A DNA stretch of 64,000 nt from Solibacteraceae bacterium (GTDB lineage: Bacteria > Acidobacteriota > Terriglobia > Bryobacterales > Bryobacteraceae): NCBI GenBank assembly GCA_021324015.1, contig JAJPJX010000069.1, forward strand, positions 21,393-85,392, written 5' to 3'. Below are positions 8,922 through 16,594 of the stretch, in pieces (the first letter of the stretch is position 1; each line of letters begins with the position of its first letter). The position numbers were made by a program, and so were the translations under genes. The notes under the pieces were generated by a model. The model did no database searches. It was not told the DNA's origin and was given only the letters and a program-made list of their open reading frames with translations.

Positions 8922-11712
8922 CCGTCCGGCGCGGGTCTCCCTGCTGGCACTGTGGCTGGCGCAATGCGCTTTGGCACAACTGACTACCGGGATTGTAGAG
9001 GGTGTGCTGCGCGGCCCGGGCGGCGGCCCGCTGGCCGGAGCACCCCTGGCGGTAACGGGCGGCCCCGCTGTCCGCACCCTGCTGACGAGCGGCGCCCACG
9101 GCGAGTTCCATCTGGCGCTTCCTTACGGCCGCTACGAGTTCTCCGACGGAGTTTCGACGCACACCTCGGCAGGCGTAAGGGTGTTCGTGACGCCTTTCGA
9201 AACTACGCGCGTCGATCTCGTGCTGGCGGCTCCCGGAGTGCTGAAATCCGTGCGCGACGCGGTCCCGGCGCGGCCAGGTTTGTGGTCCGGCGACCCACGC
9301 GCACACACCTACCCCGAGGCCTTCAGCCTGGCGGGCATCCTGCTCAGCCGGGAGCCTGCCAGCGTCACAGAGCCGTTGAATTTCAGTGGCCTGTCGGACA
9401 ACCGGCTGGCGCTGGTTTCGCAGCGCGGATACTCCTGGACCAGCACGCAATACAAGCTGCAAGGCACGGACGCCACGGATTCCTACCAGCCCGGCCGTGT
9501 GGCCATTCTGCCCGATGTGCCCGTCATGGAGGCCGTGGTGGTCCGCAGCGCATTTGCGCAGACTCTCTCTTCAGCTCCCGGCACGGAAGTCGGCATGTTT
9601 CTGGCGGAGCCCGGCGCCTCCTGGCATGGGACGATTACGGCCGCCGGCACAGGCGCGCCGCTATCCTCGAACAACCTGCCTCCTCCCGCTGCGCGCGGCC
9701 TGGTCCGCCAGAGCGAGGGGTTTCGCTGGCTCACTCGCGACAGCGTGCAGGCCGGAGGGCCGCTGACTTCCCGGGCGGACCTGATTGCTTCCGTCACCGG
9801 CCAGTGGTCCTCGCAGGCCGTGCCACTGGCCGCTGTCGGCACGGACCAGGGCAGCCGTCTGCTGTTTGCCACCGCGCGCGGCCGGGTTCGCGCCGGCGAC
9901 CGCGACCAGTTCGAAGCACACTTCAGCGGATCGCGCGCCGATCTCTCCGGCTGGGGAATGCCGGCGGGCATCGAGGCGTTGGCCGGCCGGCTAGCGCCGT
10001 CCTTCGTACTGCCGGGCGGTTTCCCGGACCTGGCGGAGGAGGATCACTTGGACTATTTGCAGGCCGGCTGGACGCACCTCTCCCCGCGCGCCGGCGAAGT
10101 TGGCGCCCTCCAGGTGCGCTATGCCTATTCCGCGGGCCATCTGGATACGCGGCCCGCCGAGCCCGCGTCAGCGGCGCCCCAGAGCCGCGTGGAACTCCTG
10201 GGCGGTGCGGTAGCCGGGGCTCCGCCCCTGGCCAATCTGGCGGTCCGCACCCGCCATGATCTCGAGGCCGCCTGGCAGCCGCGCGGGCGGCGCACCGGAG
10301 CCGTTCGTCACCAGTTGGCCCTGGGCGGTGGGTGGAAAACCTCCGCCCCCCGCAACCGCTTTGCCACCCCTTCGGGTCTGAACCTGATCACAGCGGCCGG
10401 CACTCCTGCCTTTGTCGAGGTCTTCAATACGCCGCTGGATGCCCGCGCGCGCATCTGCTCTTTCGCGGGGTGGTTCGGAGACCACCTGCGGATGGCGCCT
10501 TCCCTATCCCTCGATCTCGGGGCGCTCGCCGACTCTTCCCACGGGTCGCCGGTGCCTTCCGGCGCGGGTTCGATCTCGTGGACCAGCGTCTCGCCGCGCG
10601 TAGGTTTTGCGTGGCGCGCGCCGCATACCCGCGGCATGGTGTTGCGCGGCGCATACTTCCGCGTGTACTCGCCGCTGGCCGGGCGCTACCTGGATTTCGC
10701 CAACCCTAACAGCCTCAGCGGCATGGTGTACCAGTGGACCGACCGAAACGGGGATGGCTGGTTTCAAGCCGGCGAGCAGGGACCGCTGCTGTGGCGCTTC
10801 GGTGGACCCTGGTCCTCGATCTCGCCTTCGCTGCGGCGTCCTTATGCGGATGAATTCAACGTCGGGGCGGAGTGGGCGCCGGCGGCCCGCAGCCTGCTTC
10901 GCCTGCAGCTATTCCGCCGCGACGAAAAAAACCGTATCGCCGCTGCCGATACCGGCGTCCCAGCGCAGGCGTTTGACCCGCGTTCCATCCTCGATCCCGG
11001 GCCGGACGGAATCGCCGGCACGTTCGACGACCAGATGCTCACGGTCTATGCGCAGAATCCCGCCACCCTCGGCCAGGATCGCTACCTGCTCGACAATCCG
11101 CCTGGCCTGCGCATGCTGTACACCGGTCTGCTGGCGGAAGCCGGCGTACAGTGGCGCCGCTTGAATCTGCACGCATCCTTTGTGGCGGAAAAATCGTACG
11201 GCCCCACGAATCCCGGCGATGCGGTCTACGAGAACGATCCGGGCGTGATCGGGGCTCTGCTCCTCGATCCCAACACCTCCATGCACGCCGCGGGACGCGA
11301 TTTCATGGATCGGGCCTACGTGGGCAAACTCCAAGCCGTCTACGCCTTCCCGCCATCCTGGGGAGGAATGGAAATTGCGGCCGTGGCGGATTACCTGGAT
11401 GGCCTGGTGTTCGCGCGCCAATTGTTGGTTACCGGCCTGCCGCAGGGGCCGTTCCTCGCCGCGACAACGGTGCGCGGCAGCCCGGAAGGAGGCAATCGCG
11501 CTCAGTACGCGCTCAACTGGAATCTCCGTCTGCGGCGCGAGTTCCGGCTGCCCGCAGGTGCGCTCTCGGCAGCCGCCGACATCCTCAACGTCACCAATGC
11601 CGCGCAGCGGCTCCAGGAAAACGACCTCAGCGGCCCCGCCTTCAACCTGCGGCTTCCCGTCGCCATCCAACCACCCCGCTTCGTGCGCCTGGAAGTCGAA
11701 TACCGTTTTTGA
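8872..11712 (+). CDS. TonB-receptor-like outer-membrane beta-barrel with carboxypeptidase-regulatory N-terminus
   Basis: About 946 residues. After a signal peptide (hydrophobic LLALWLAQCALAQ near residues 24-36) there is a carboxypeptidase-regulatory-like domain (GIVEGVLRGPGGGPLAGAPL). A plug-like region and a long barrel with alternating aromatic strands follow, ending in the outer-membrane signature VEYRF with terminal phenylalanine. This is the large Oar/TonB-receptor-like family of Acidobacteria, usually linked to uptake of large polymers; the substrate is unknown. It is much more diverged from the 36.4 kb receptor than that one is from its own broken copy. The start is uncertain: GTG 8872, TTG 8881 and TTG 8902 all lie inside the PAP2 gene and none has a good Shine-Dalgarno. 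Confidence 0.72.
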   Translation: MARLDTPSAGLPCCVSSRPARVSLLALWLAQCALAQLTTGIVEGVLRGPGGGPLAGAPLAVTGGPAVRTLLTSGAHGEFHLALPYGRYEFSDGVSTHTSAGVRVFVTPFETTRVDLVLAAPGVLKSVRDAVPARPGLWSGDPRAHTYPEAFSLAGILLSREPASVTEPLNFSGLSDNRLALVSQRGYSWTSTQYKLQGTDATDSYQPGRVAILPDVPVMEAVVVRSAFAQTLSSAPGTEVGMFLAEPGASWHGTITAAGTGAPLSSNNLPPPAARGLVRQSEGFRWLTRDSVQAGGPLTSRADLIASVTGQWSSQAVPLAAVGTDQGSRLLFATARGRVRAGDRDQFEAHFSGSRADLSGWGMPAGIEALAGRLAPSFVLPGGFPDLAEEDHLDYLQAGWTHLSPRAGEVGALQVRYAYSAGHLDTRPAEPASAAPQSRVELLGGAVAGAPPLANLAVRTRHDLEAAWQPRGRRTGAVRHQLALGGGWKTSAPRNRFATPSGLNLITAAGTPAFVEVFNTPLDARARICSFAGWFGDHLRMAPSLSLDLGALADSSHGSPVPSGAGSISWTSVSPRVGFAWRAPHTRGMVLRGAYFRVYSPLAGRYLDFANPNSLSGMVYQWTDRNGDGWFQAGEQGPLLWRFGGPWSSISPSLRRPYADEFNVGAEWAPAARSLLRLQLFRRDEKNRIAAADTGVPAQAFDPRSILDPGPDGIAGTFDDQMLTVYAQNPATLGQDRYLLDNPPGLRMLYTGLLAEAGVQWRRLNLHASFVAEKSYGPTNPGDAVYENDPGVIGALLLDPNTSMHAAGRDFMDRAYVGKLQAVYAFPPSWGGMEIAAVADYLDGLVFARQLLVTGLPQGPFLAATTVRGSPEGGNRAQYALNWNLRLRREFRLPAGALSAAADILNVTNAAQRLQENDLSGPAFNLRLPVAIQPPRFVRLEVEYRF

Positions 11713-11769
11713 CGAGGGCCGTGTAACATTTCAGCCCAGCCGGACACCTTTGAAGTAATCCCCGTTACG

Positions 11770-11812
11770 AAGGCGGGCGTGCTTACACCCAATCACCCAA
11801 TGCGCCCGCCTT
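11770..11812 (+). terminator. Strong hairpin after the TonB-like gene
   Basis: AAGGCGGGCG at 11770-11779 and its exact complement CGCCCGCCTT at 11803-11812 form a perfect 10-bp stem around a 23-base spacer. It lies 58 bp after the stop of the TonB-like gene and 63 bp before the F420 operon. There is no T-run after it, so a Rho-independent terminator is plausible but not certain. Confidence 0.45.
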
Positions 11813-11874
11813 ACCCCTCGCCGTTCCTGGAGAGTTTGGTGTACCCTCGAAGGTAGTCCCGACAGGAGGCTGCC

Positions 11875-12270
11875 ATGTCAGCGATTGCCGAAAAATATGT
11901 TGACTTGTTCCAGAAGAAGGCGTTCGCCCAGTTGGCCACGTTAATGCCGGACGGCAGCCCGCACGTCTCGCCGGTCTGGTGCGAGTACGATGGGCGCTAT
12001 GTCCTCATCAATACCGCCAAGGGACGCGTCAAGGACCGCAACATGCGCCGTGACCCTCGCGTGTCGCTGGATATCATGGACCCGGAAAACCCCTATCGCC
12101 ACCTCTCCATCCGGGGCCGCGTGGTGGATATGACCGAACAGGGTGCGGACGAACACATTGACAAACTGGCGAAGAAATACCTGAACCTGGATCGTTACCC
12201 CAACCGCCGGCCTGGCGAGGTGCGAGTGCTCTGCAAGATCGAGCCGGAGCACAGCTTCACCATGGGATGA
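11875..12270 (+). CDS. PPOX-class F420-dependent oxidoreductase (FDOR-like)
   Basis: A 131-residue split-barrel flavin/deazaflavin-binding protein. The characteristic start AQLATLMPDGSPHVSPVWCEYDG is followed by GRVKDRNMRRDPRVSLDI, a pattern typical of the small F420-dependent PPOX/FDOR proteins. The ATG at 11875 has AGGAGG at 11864-11869 five bases upstream. Its stop overlaps the cofG start in an ATGA junction, so it is co-translated with F420 precursor biosynthesis. That context supports F420 over FMN as cofactor. Substrate unknown; relatives reduce biliverdin, quinones or other enones. Confidence 0.8.
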   Translation: MSAIAEKYVDLFQKKAFAQLATLMPDGSPHVSPVWCEYDGRYVLINTAKGRVKDRNMRRDPRVSLDIMDPENPYRHLSIRGRVVDMTEQGADEHIDKLAKKYLNLDRYPNRRPGEVRVLCKIEPEHSFTMG

Positions 12271-13424
12271 CGCGCACCTGCGAGCAAACCGGCATCTCCC
12301 GGGCAGAAGGGTACCGCCTGATGCGGGCCGCGGGCGGCGAACTGCTGGAGTTGCTGAGCGCCGCCAGCCGCCTTCGCCAGGCGCGCACGGGGCGGGTGAT
12401 CACATACTCCCGAAAGGTTTTTCTGCCCCTGACGAACCTCTGCCGCGACCGCTGCGCCTACTGCACCTTCGCCCGCCAGCCGGGCGATGGGCAGGCGCAC
12501 ACTATGACGCCGGAGGAGGTTCTGGCGGCGGCGCGGGCCGCCAGGGCGGCAGGCTGCAAGGAGGCTTTGTTCAGCTTGGGCGACAAGCCCGAGCAGCGCT
12601 ATCCCGAGTATCGCGAATGGCTCCGCCGCCGCGGGTTCCGCTCCACGATCGAGTACCTGCAAGCGATGTGCCGCCTGGTATTCGAGGAGACCGGCCTGCT
12701 GCCGCACGCCAATCCCGGTGTGCTCTCGCCCGAAGAAATGGAGTCTCTACAGCCGTTTAACGCCAGTCTGGGCCTGATGCTGGAATCCGCCAGCCGGCGG
12801 CTGCTGGAGCCCGGCGAGGCGCACTATCGCTGTCCCGATAAAGTCCCCGAGGTGCGTCTCGCGGTTCTCGAAACGGCCGGCAGGTTGCGCATCCCCTTCA
12901 CCACCGGGATCCTCATCGGCATCGGAGAAACTCCCGAGGAGCGCGTGGACGCGCTCGCGACCATCCGTGAGCTGCACCAGAAGTACGGGCACATTCAGGA
13001 AGTGATCGTGCAGAACTTCCGCGCCAAGGGAGACACGCCGTTTGCCGGCAGGCCGCAGCCGTCCGCGCTGGAGGTGGTTCGCACGGCGGCGGTGGCCCGG
13101 CTAATCTTCGGCGGAGAAGTCAACCTGCAAGTGCCCCCCAACCTTACGCCTGAAGCGTACGGGTTCCTGCTGCTTGCCGGCATCAACGACTGGGGCGGGA
13201 TCTCGCCGGTCACGCGGGATTTCATCAATCCGGAGATGGCTTGGCCACAGATCGAGTCTTTGCAGGCGGTGACGCGCGAGGCTGGTTTCGAACTGCGGGA
13301 GCGGCTGGCGGCGTACCCGGAGTACGTTCTGGAGTCTGGCTGGATGCCGGAACATCTTCGCCGCCGCGCCTTGGGGTGGACCGACGAGTCCGGCCGGGTG
13401 CGCCGGGAACAGGAGGCCGCATGA
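12267..13424 (+). CDS. cofG: 7,8-didemethyl-8-hydroxy-5-deazariboflavin (Fo) synthase subunit CofG
   Basis: A 385-residue radical SAM enzyme which, with CofH, builds the deazaflavin Fo, the chromophore of coenzyme F420. The 4Fe-4S cluster cysteines are Cys59, Cys63 and Cys66 in CRDRCAYCTF. HANPGVLSPEEM and the SLGLMLES segment agree with CofG rather than CofH. Short ATGA overlaps on both sides join it to the PPOX gene and cofH, so all three are probably one translationally coupled operon. Separate CofG and CofH proteins differ from the fused FbiC of actinobacteria. No cofC, cofD or cofE lies nearby. Confidence 0.92.
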   Translation: MTRTCEQTGISRAEGYRLMRAAGGELLELLSAASRLRQARTGRVITYSRKVFLPLTNLCRDRCAYCTFARQPGDGQAHTMTPEEVLAAARAARAAGCKEALFSLGDKPEQRYPEYREWLRRRGFRSTIEYLQAMCRLVFEETGLLPHANPGVLSPEEMESLQPFNASLGLMLESASRRLLEPGEAHYRCPDKVPEVRLAVLETAGRLRIPFTTGILIGIGETPEERVDALATIRELHQKYGHIQEVIVQNFRAKGDTPFAGRPQPSALEVVRTAAVARLIFGGEVNLQVPPNLTPEAYGFLLLAGINDWGGISPVTRDFINPEMAWPQIESLQAVTREAGFELRERLAAYPEYVLESGWMPEHLRRRALGWTDESGRVRREQEAA

Positions 13425-14653
13425 CCGTCGAGGCGATTCTGGACAAAGCCGCTGCGGGGCGGGAACTCACCGCCGGGGACGGCGCGGCTCTGTTCGCCGC
13501 CGAAGGAGACTGCCTCCAGCGCCTGCTTTCCGCGGCGGACGCGTTGCGCAGGCGCCGCGCGGGCGACCTGGTGAGCTACGTCGTCAACCGCAACATCAAC
13601 TTCACCAATGTGTGCGTCAAGCGTTGCGGCTTCTGCGCGTTCAGCCGCGGGCATCGCGCCGAAGAAGGCTACTTCCTTCCCCTGGAGGAGATCCTGCACC
13701 GGGTTCGCGAGGCCCGGGAACTCGGCGCCACCGAAGTCTGCATCCAGGCGGGTCTGCCTCCCCGGATTCCCGGGTCCTTCTATATTGATCTGTGCGCCGC
13801 CGTCAAGCGCGAGGCGCCAGGCATTCACGTGCACGCCTTCTCGCCGGAGGAGATTCTCTACGGTGCGACCCTTTCGGAGTGCAGCCTCGAGGAGTATCTC
13901 GCGAGGCTGAAGGACGCGGGACTGGGTTCGCTGCCCGGAACCTCGGCCGAGATCCTGGACGATGGCGTGCGCGAGGTCATCTCTCCCGGCCGCATCTCGA
14001 CCCGGGACTGGATCCGGGTGATCCGCGCCGCCCACAAGCTGGGCATTCCGACCACGGTGACGATCATGTACGGCCACGTAGAAACGCTGCTGGACCGCGC
14101 GCGCCATCTGGACCTGATCCGCGGCATCCAGAAAGAGACCGGGGGCTTCACCGAATTCGTGCCGCTCAGCTTCATCGCCGCCGAAGCGCCTATGGTGCGA
14201 AAGTCGCTCGTGCCCGGAGTGCGGCCCTACATCGCCCCCGACGAAGTGCTGCGCATGTATGCCGTCTCCCGGCTGATGCTCGACCCGTGGATCCGCAATA
14301 TCCAGGCGAGTTGGGTGAAGCAAGGGCCGCGGCTCGCGCAGGCCTGCCTCGACGCCGGGGCCAACGATTTCGGCGGCACGCTCATGAACGAGAGCATCTC
14401 CACCTCGGCCGGCGCGCCCCACGGCCAGTTCCTGCAACCGGCCGGGATCCGGTCCTGGATCCGCGCCGCCGGGCGGGTGCCCGTCCAGCGTTCCACGACC
14501 TACCAGACTCTGCGTGTTTTCCGGGAGGAACCGGCCGAGCCGGAGGCCCCCTGGAGCGAGGAGCGCTTCGGCTCGTACCAGAAGCTGGTCGCCTCACCGG
14601 ACTTCCGCTTCCGCAGCCGAGACCAGGCTACGAAAAAAGATTGCTCCAAGTAG
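13421..14653 (+). CDS. cofH: Fo synthase subunit CofH (5-amino-6-(D-ribitylamino)uracil-tyrosine hydroxyphenyl transferase)
   Basis: A 410-residue radical SAM enzyme that couples tyrosine-derived 4-hydroxybenzyl to 5-amino-6-ribitylaminouracil. Cluster cysteines are Cys65, Cys69 and Cys72 in CVKRCGFCAFSR. Further CofH features are VCIQAGLPP, VHAFSPEEI and LPGTSAEILDD. The ATG at 13421 is chosen over the longer open frame from 13241 because it overlaps the cofG stop as ATGA and has AGGAGG at 13411-13416. MqnC/MqnE-type menaquinone enzymes are related, but pairing with CofG makes Fo synthesis the best reading. Confidence 0.92.
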   Translation: MTVEAILDKAAAGRELTAGDGAALFAAEGDCLQRLLSAADALRRRRAGDLVSYVVNRNINFTNVCVKRCGFCAFSRGHRAEEGYFLPLEEILHRVREARELGATEVCIQAGLPPRIPGSFYIDLCAAVKREAPGIHVHAFSPEEILYGATLSECSLEEYLARLKDAGLGSLPGTSAEILDDGVREVISPGRISTRDWIRVIRAAHKLGIPTTVTIMYGHVETLLDRARHLDLIRGIQKETGGFTEFVPLSFIAAEAPMVRKSLVPGVRPYIAPDEVLRMYAVSRLMLDPWIRNIQASWVKQGPRLAQACLDAGANDFGGTLMNESISTSAGAPHGQFLQPAGIRSWIRAAGRVPVQRSTTYQTLRVFREEPAEPEAPWSEERFGSYQKLVASPDFRFRSRDQATKKDCSK

Positions 14654-15449
14654 CATCCAGGCGGACCCAGCGGAGCGCGCAGTAGCTCGCGGAAGTCTCC
14701 GGAACGTGCAACAGCCCGTGTCCCCTCTCGCACAAAAACTCCGTGCCATACCACTCCAGGAAAGTTCGCGAGGGCTGGCCGATGCGCGTGGGATGAGCGA
14801 GCCGGCGAAGGCATACCGGGCAGCGGCGCCGCTGATCCACCAGGGCCCAGCGAAACGCCAGCACGTAGCCCGCCAGCATCGCGTGCGGCTGAATGCCGGC
14901 TGGGCTGATAAGCGGCGCGAGATCCAGCGTGCCGCAGAAGGCGATTGACAACAGCAGCGCCGTCTTGACGCCTAGGAAGATCCAACGGCGGGATCGCCTT
15001 GCCGGCGTCAGGACAGGCGCCGCGGGGAACTCGCCGAGTGAGAGCGGCGTCGTGGCCGGCAGGACCAGCAGCGCCACCGCCAACATCAGCAGGTGGTCTC
15101 CCGGCGAAATGTACCGGGCGGTTTCACGAACGCAGCGCAGGCCGAGCGCCAGCAGAATACCCGCGGCCGCCAGGGCTGCCAGGAGCGCCACGCACCATAC
15201 CGGCGACTTCAGCCAGCCGCACCCGCGCGCTGCCGGCCCCATGCGATGCCGCCGGAGCCACACCGCATCTGGAAACGCCCCCAGGGTGAAGGCCATCCCA
15301 CCAGCCCGGCCGCTCCGCGGCACGTACCAGAGTTCCGACCGCCACTCAGCCAGCCATTCGGAACGCTGCCGGCGGGGAACCAGTAAAGCCGCAAGACGAA
15401 GAACGGCCAGGTTCGCAGCCGCGGACTCCCTCCAGACCCATGTGCTCAT
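14628..15449 (-). CDS. Membrane protein of unknown function, coupled to PadR
   Basis: A 273-residue protein. The N-terminal part (RLAALLVPRRQRSEWLAEWRSELW) resembles the soluble helical prefix seen ahead of some acidobacterial permeases. Four to five hydrophobic segments follow (about 85-210). The C-terminus holds a cysteine pair, CPVCLRRLAHP, plus LCERGHG, perhaps a small metal site. The ATG at 15449 overlaps the PadR stop (ATGA), and this start is preferred to the longer open frame. It is co-transcribed with padR and divergent from the ABC exporter, so it may be part of the same envelope response. Its 3' end overlaps cofH by 26 bp in convergent orientation. Confidence 0.65.
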   Translation of the reverse strand: MSTWVWRESAAANLAVLRLAALLVPRRQRSEWLAEWRSELWYVPRSGRAGGMAFTLGAFPDAVWLRRHRMGPAARGCGWLKSPVWCVALLAALAAAGILLALGLRCVRETARYISPGDHLLMLAVALLVLPATTPLSLGEFPAAPVLTPARRSRRWIFLGVKTALLLSIAFCGTLDLAPLISPAGIQPHAMLAGYVLAFRWALVDQRRRCPVCLRRLAHPTRIGQPSRTFLEWYGTEFLCERGHGLLHVPETSASYCALRWVRLDATWSNLFS

Positions 15450-15763
15450 GGTTTCTCGACCTCCGCCGGCGGGACCAGCTTTGCGAGCAGGGGATAGCGC
15501 TTCTGCGAGGCCTCTATCGCCGCGCGGCCCGGCCGCGTGAGCTTGTAGTACTTCCGCGGCGGCCGCTGCCCGGCCTCCGCCACCGAAGGAGGCTCCCACT
15601 GCGAGCGAATCAGGCCATCCTGCTCCAGGCGGCGCAGGGCCGGATACACGGTTCCGCTCGGCAGACCCGTGATTTCCATCACGCTGAAGCCGTATACGTA
15701 CCCCGCGTGGATGCTTTGCAGAATCATCGCCGCGGTGTGAGAAAGCTTGGGCTCAGCCGCCAT
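15446..15763 (-). CDS. PadR-family transcriptional regulator
   Basis: A 105-residue winged-helix repressor. Reading from MAAEPKLSHTAAMILQSI, it contains the PadR core LPSGTVYPALRRLEQDGLI and the wing segment PPRKYYKLTRPG. The C-terminal dimerisation helix is short, as in subfamily 2. The ATG at 15763 is chosen because a TATGAT -10 box ends 7 bases before it; an ATG at 15775 is in frame but would lie within that -10 region. It probably represses both its own operon and the divergent ABC exporter through the paired sites at 15779-15826. PadR proteins in such loci commonly respond to small molecules or antibiotics; the ligand here is unknown. Confidence 0.85.
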   Translation of the reverse strand: MAAEPKLSHTAAMILQSIHAGYVYGFSVMEITGLPSGTVYPALRRLEQDGLIRSQWEPPSVAEAGQRPPRKYYKLTRPGRAAIEASQKRYPLLAKLVPPAEVEKP

Positions 15764-15770
15764 TGGGAGA

Positions 15771-15828
15771 ATCATACCTATGTAGCATACTACTTGACAA
15801 GCCTCCAGTAGGTAGTATTCTACATAGG
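15771..15828. promoter_or_regulatory. Divergent overlapping promoters with paired PadR operators
   Basis: TATGTAGCATACTAC (15779-15793) and GTAGTATTCTACATA (15812-15826) are inverted copies with one mismatch, 18 bp apart. Each half is itself a GTAG-N4-CTAC dyad, so two dimer sites are likely. Plus strand: TTGACA 15794-15799, 16-bp spacer, TATTCT 15816-15821, predicting transcription from about 15828, next to the ATG at 15830. Minus strand: TTGTCA 15800-15795, 18-bp spacer, TATGAT 15776-15771, predicting a start right at the padR ATG (15763). The two -35 boxes overlap almost completely. Confidence 0.75.
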
Positions 15829-15829
15829 C

Positions 15830-16594
15830 ATGCTCGAACTTCTCGAGGTCTCCAAGCGTTTCCCCGGCACGGTGGCCGTGGACCAGATTAGCTTCCGCGC
15901 CCGCCCGGGCGAGGTGACCGGCTACCTGGGCCCGAACGGCTCCGGGAAGTCCACCACCATGAAAATGATTACCGGGCTGATCGAACCCACCTCCGGCACG
16001 ATCCTGTTTGACGGCCTGCCTGTCCGGCGCAACCGTGTCGCCAGCAAGCAGCGCATGGGCTACGTCCCCGAAGAGCCGCACCTGTACGGACACCTCAGCG
16101 CCTGGGAGTACCTGGTCATGGTGAGCCAGTTGCGAGACTTGCCCGCCCGGGAGGCTGCCAGGCGCATCGACGGGCTGTTGCGCCTGCTGTCGCTCGACGG
16201 CGACCGGCACACGCCCATCTCGTCGTATTCGAAAGGTATGCGCCAGAAGGTCCTGCTCTCGGCGGCGCTCGTGCACAACCCCGATCTGATTCTGCTGGAC
16301 GAGCCCTTTTCCGGCTTGGATGTGGGCACGGCGCTCGTGCTGCGCGACCTCATCCGGGAGCTGGCGTCGCGCGGGAAAGTGGTGCTGTTCAGCTTGCATG
16401 CGCTCGATACGGTCGAGCGCGTCTGCTCGCATGTCGTGATCCTGCACCGCGGAAGAATCGTGGCGGACGATTCCATCGGCCGGTTGCGTTCGCTGATGGC
16501 CCTTCCCACGCTGGAGAGCATCTTCGCCCAACTCGCGGTTGAGCAGGACACCGCCGCGATATCGCGGCAGATTGCGGACCTGATCCTGTCATGA
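15830..16594 (+). CDS. ABC transporter ATP-binding protein
   Basis: A 254-residue ATPase of the ABC-2 exporter type. Walker A is GPNGSGKST (34-42), the signature is SYSKGMRQK, Walker B is LILLDEP, and the switch histidine follows in VLFSLHALD. The Q-loop region reads MGYVPEEPHLYGHLSAWEY. It pairs with the permease that starts in its own stop codon (ATGA at 16591). The predicted mRNA starts at or just before the ATG, so it appears leaderless. PadR regulation suggests an efflux or envelope stress role. The cargo cannot be inferred. Confidence 0.9.
   Translation: MLELLEVSKRFPGTVAVDQISFRARPGEVTGYLGPNGSGKSTTMKMITGLIEPTSGTILFDGLPVRRNRVASKQRMGYVPEEPHLYGHLSAWEYLVMVSQLRDLPAREAARRIDGLLRLLSLDGDRHTPISSYSKGMRQKVLLSAALVHNPDLILLDEPFSGLDVGTALVLRDLIRELASRGKVVLFSLHALDTVERVCSHVVILHRGRIVADDSIGRLRSLMALPTLESIFAQLAVEQDTAAISRQIADLILS

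Noticed and set aside
15764..16531. Minus-strand open frame extending PadR to 361 residues
   Set aside because: It runs antisense through the ABC ATPase gene, whose Walker and signature motifs are clear; PadR proteins are about 105 residues.
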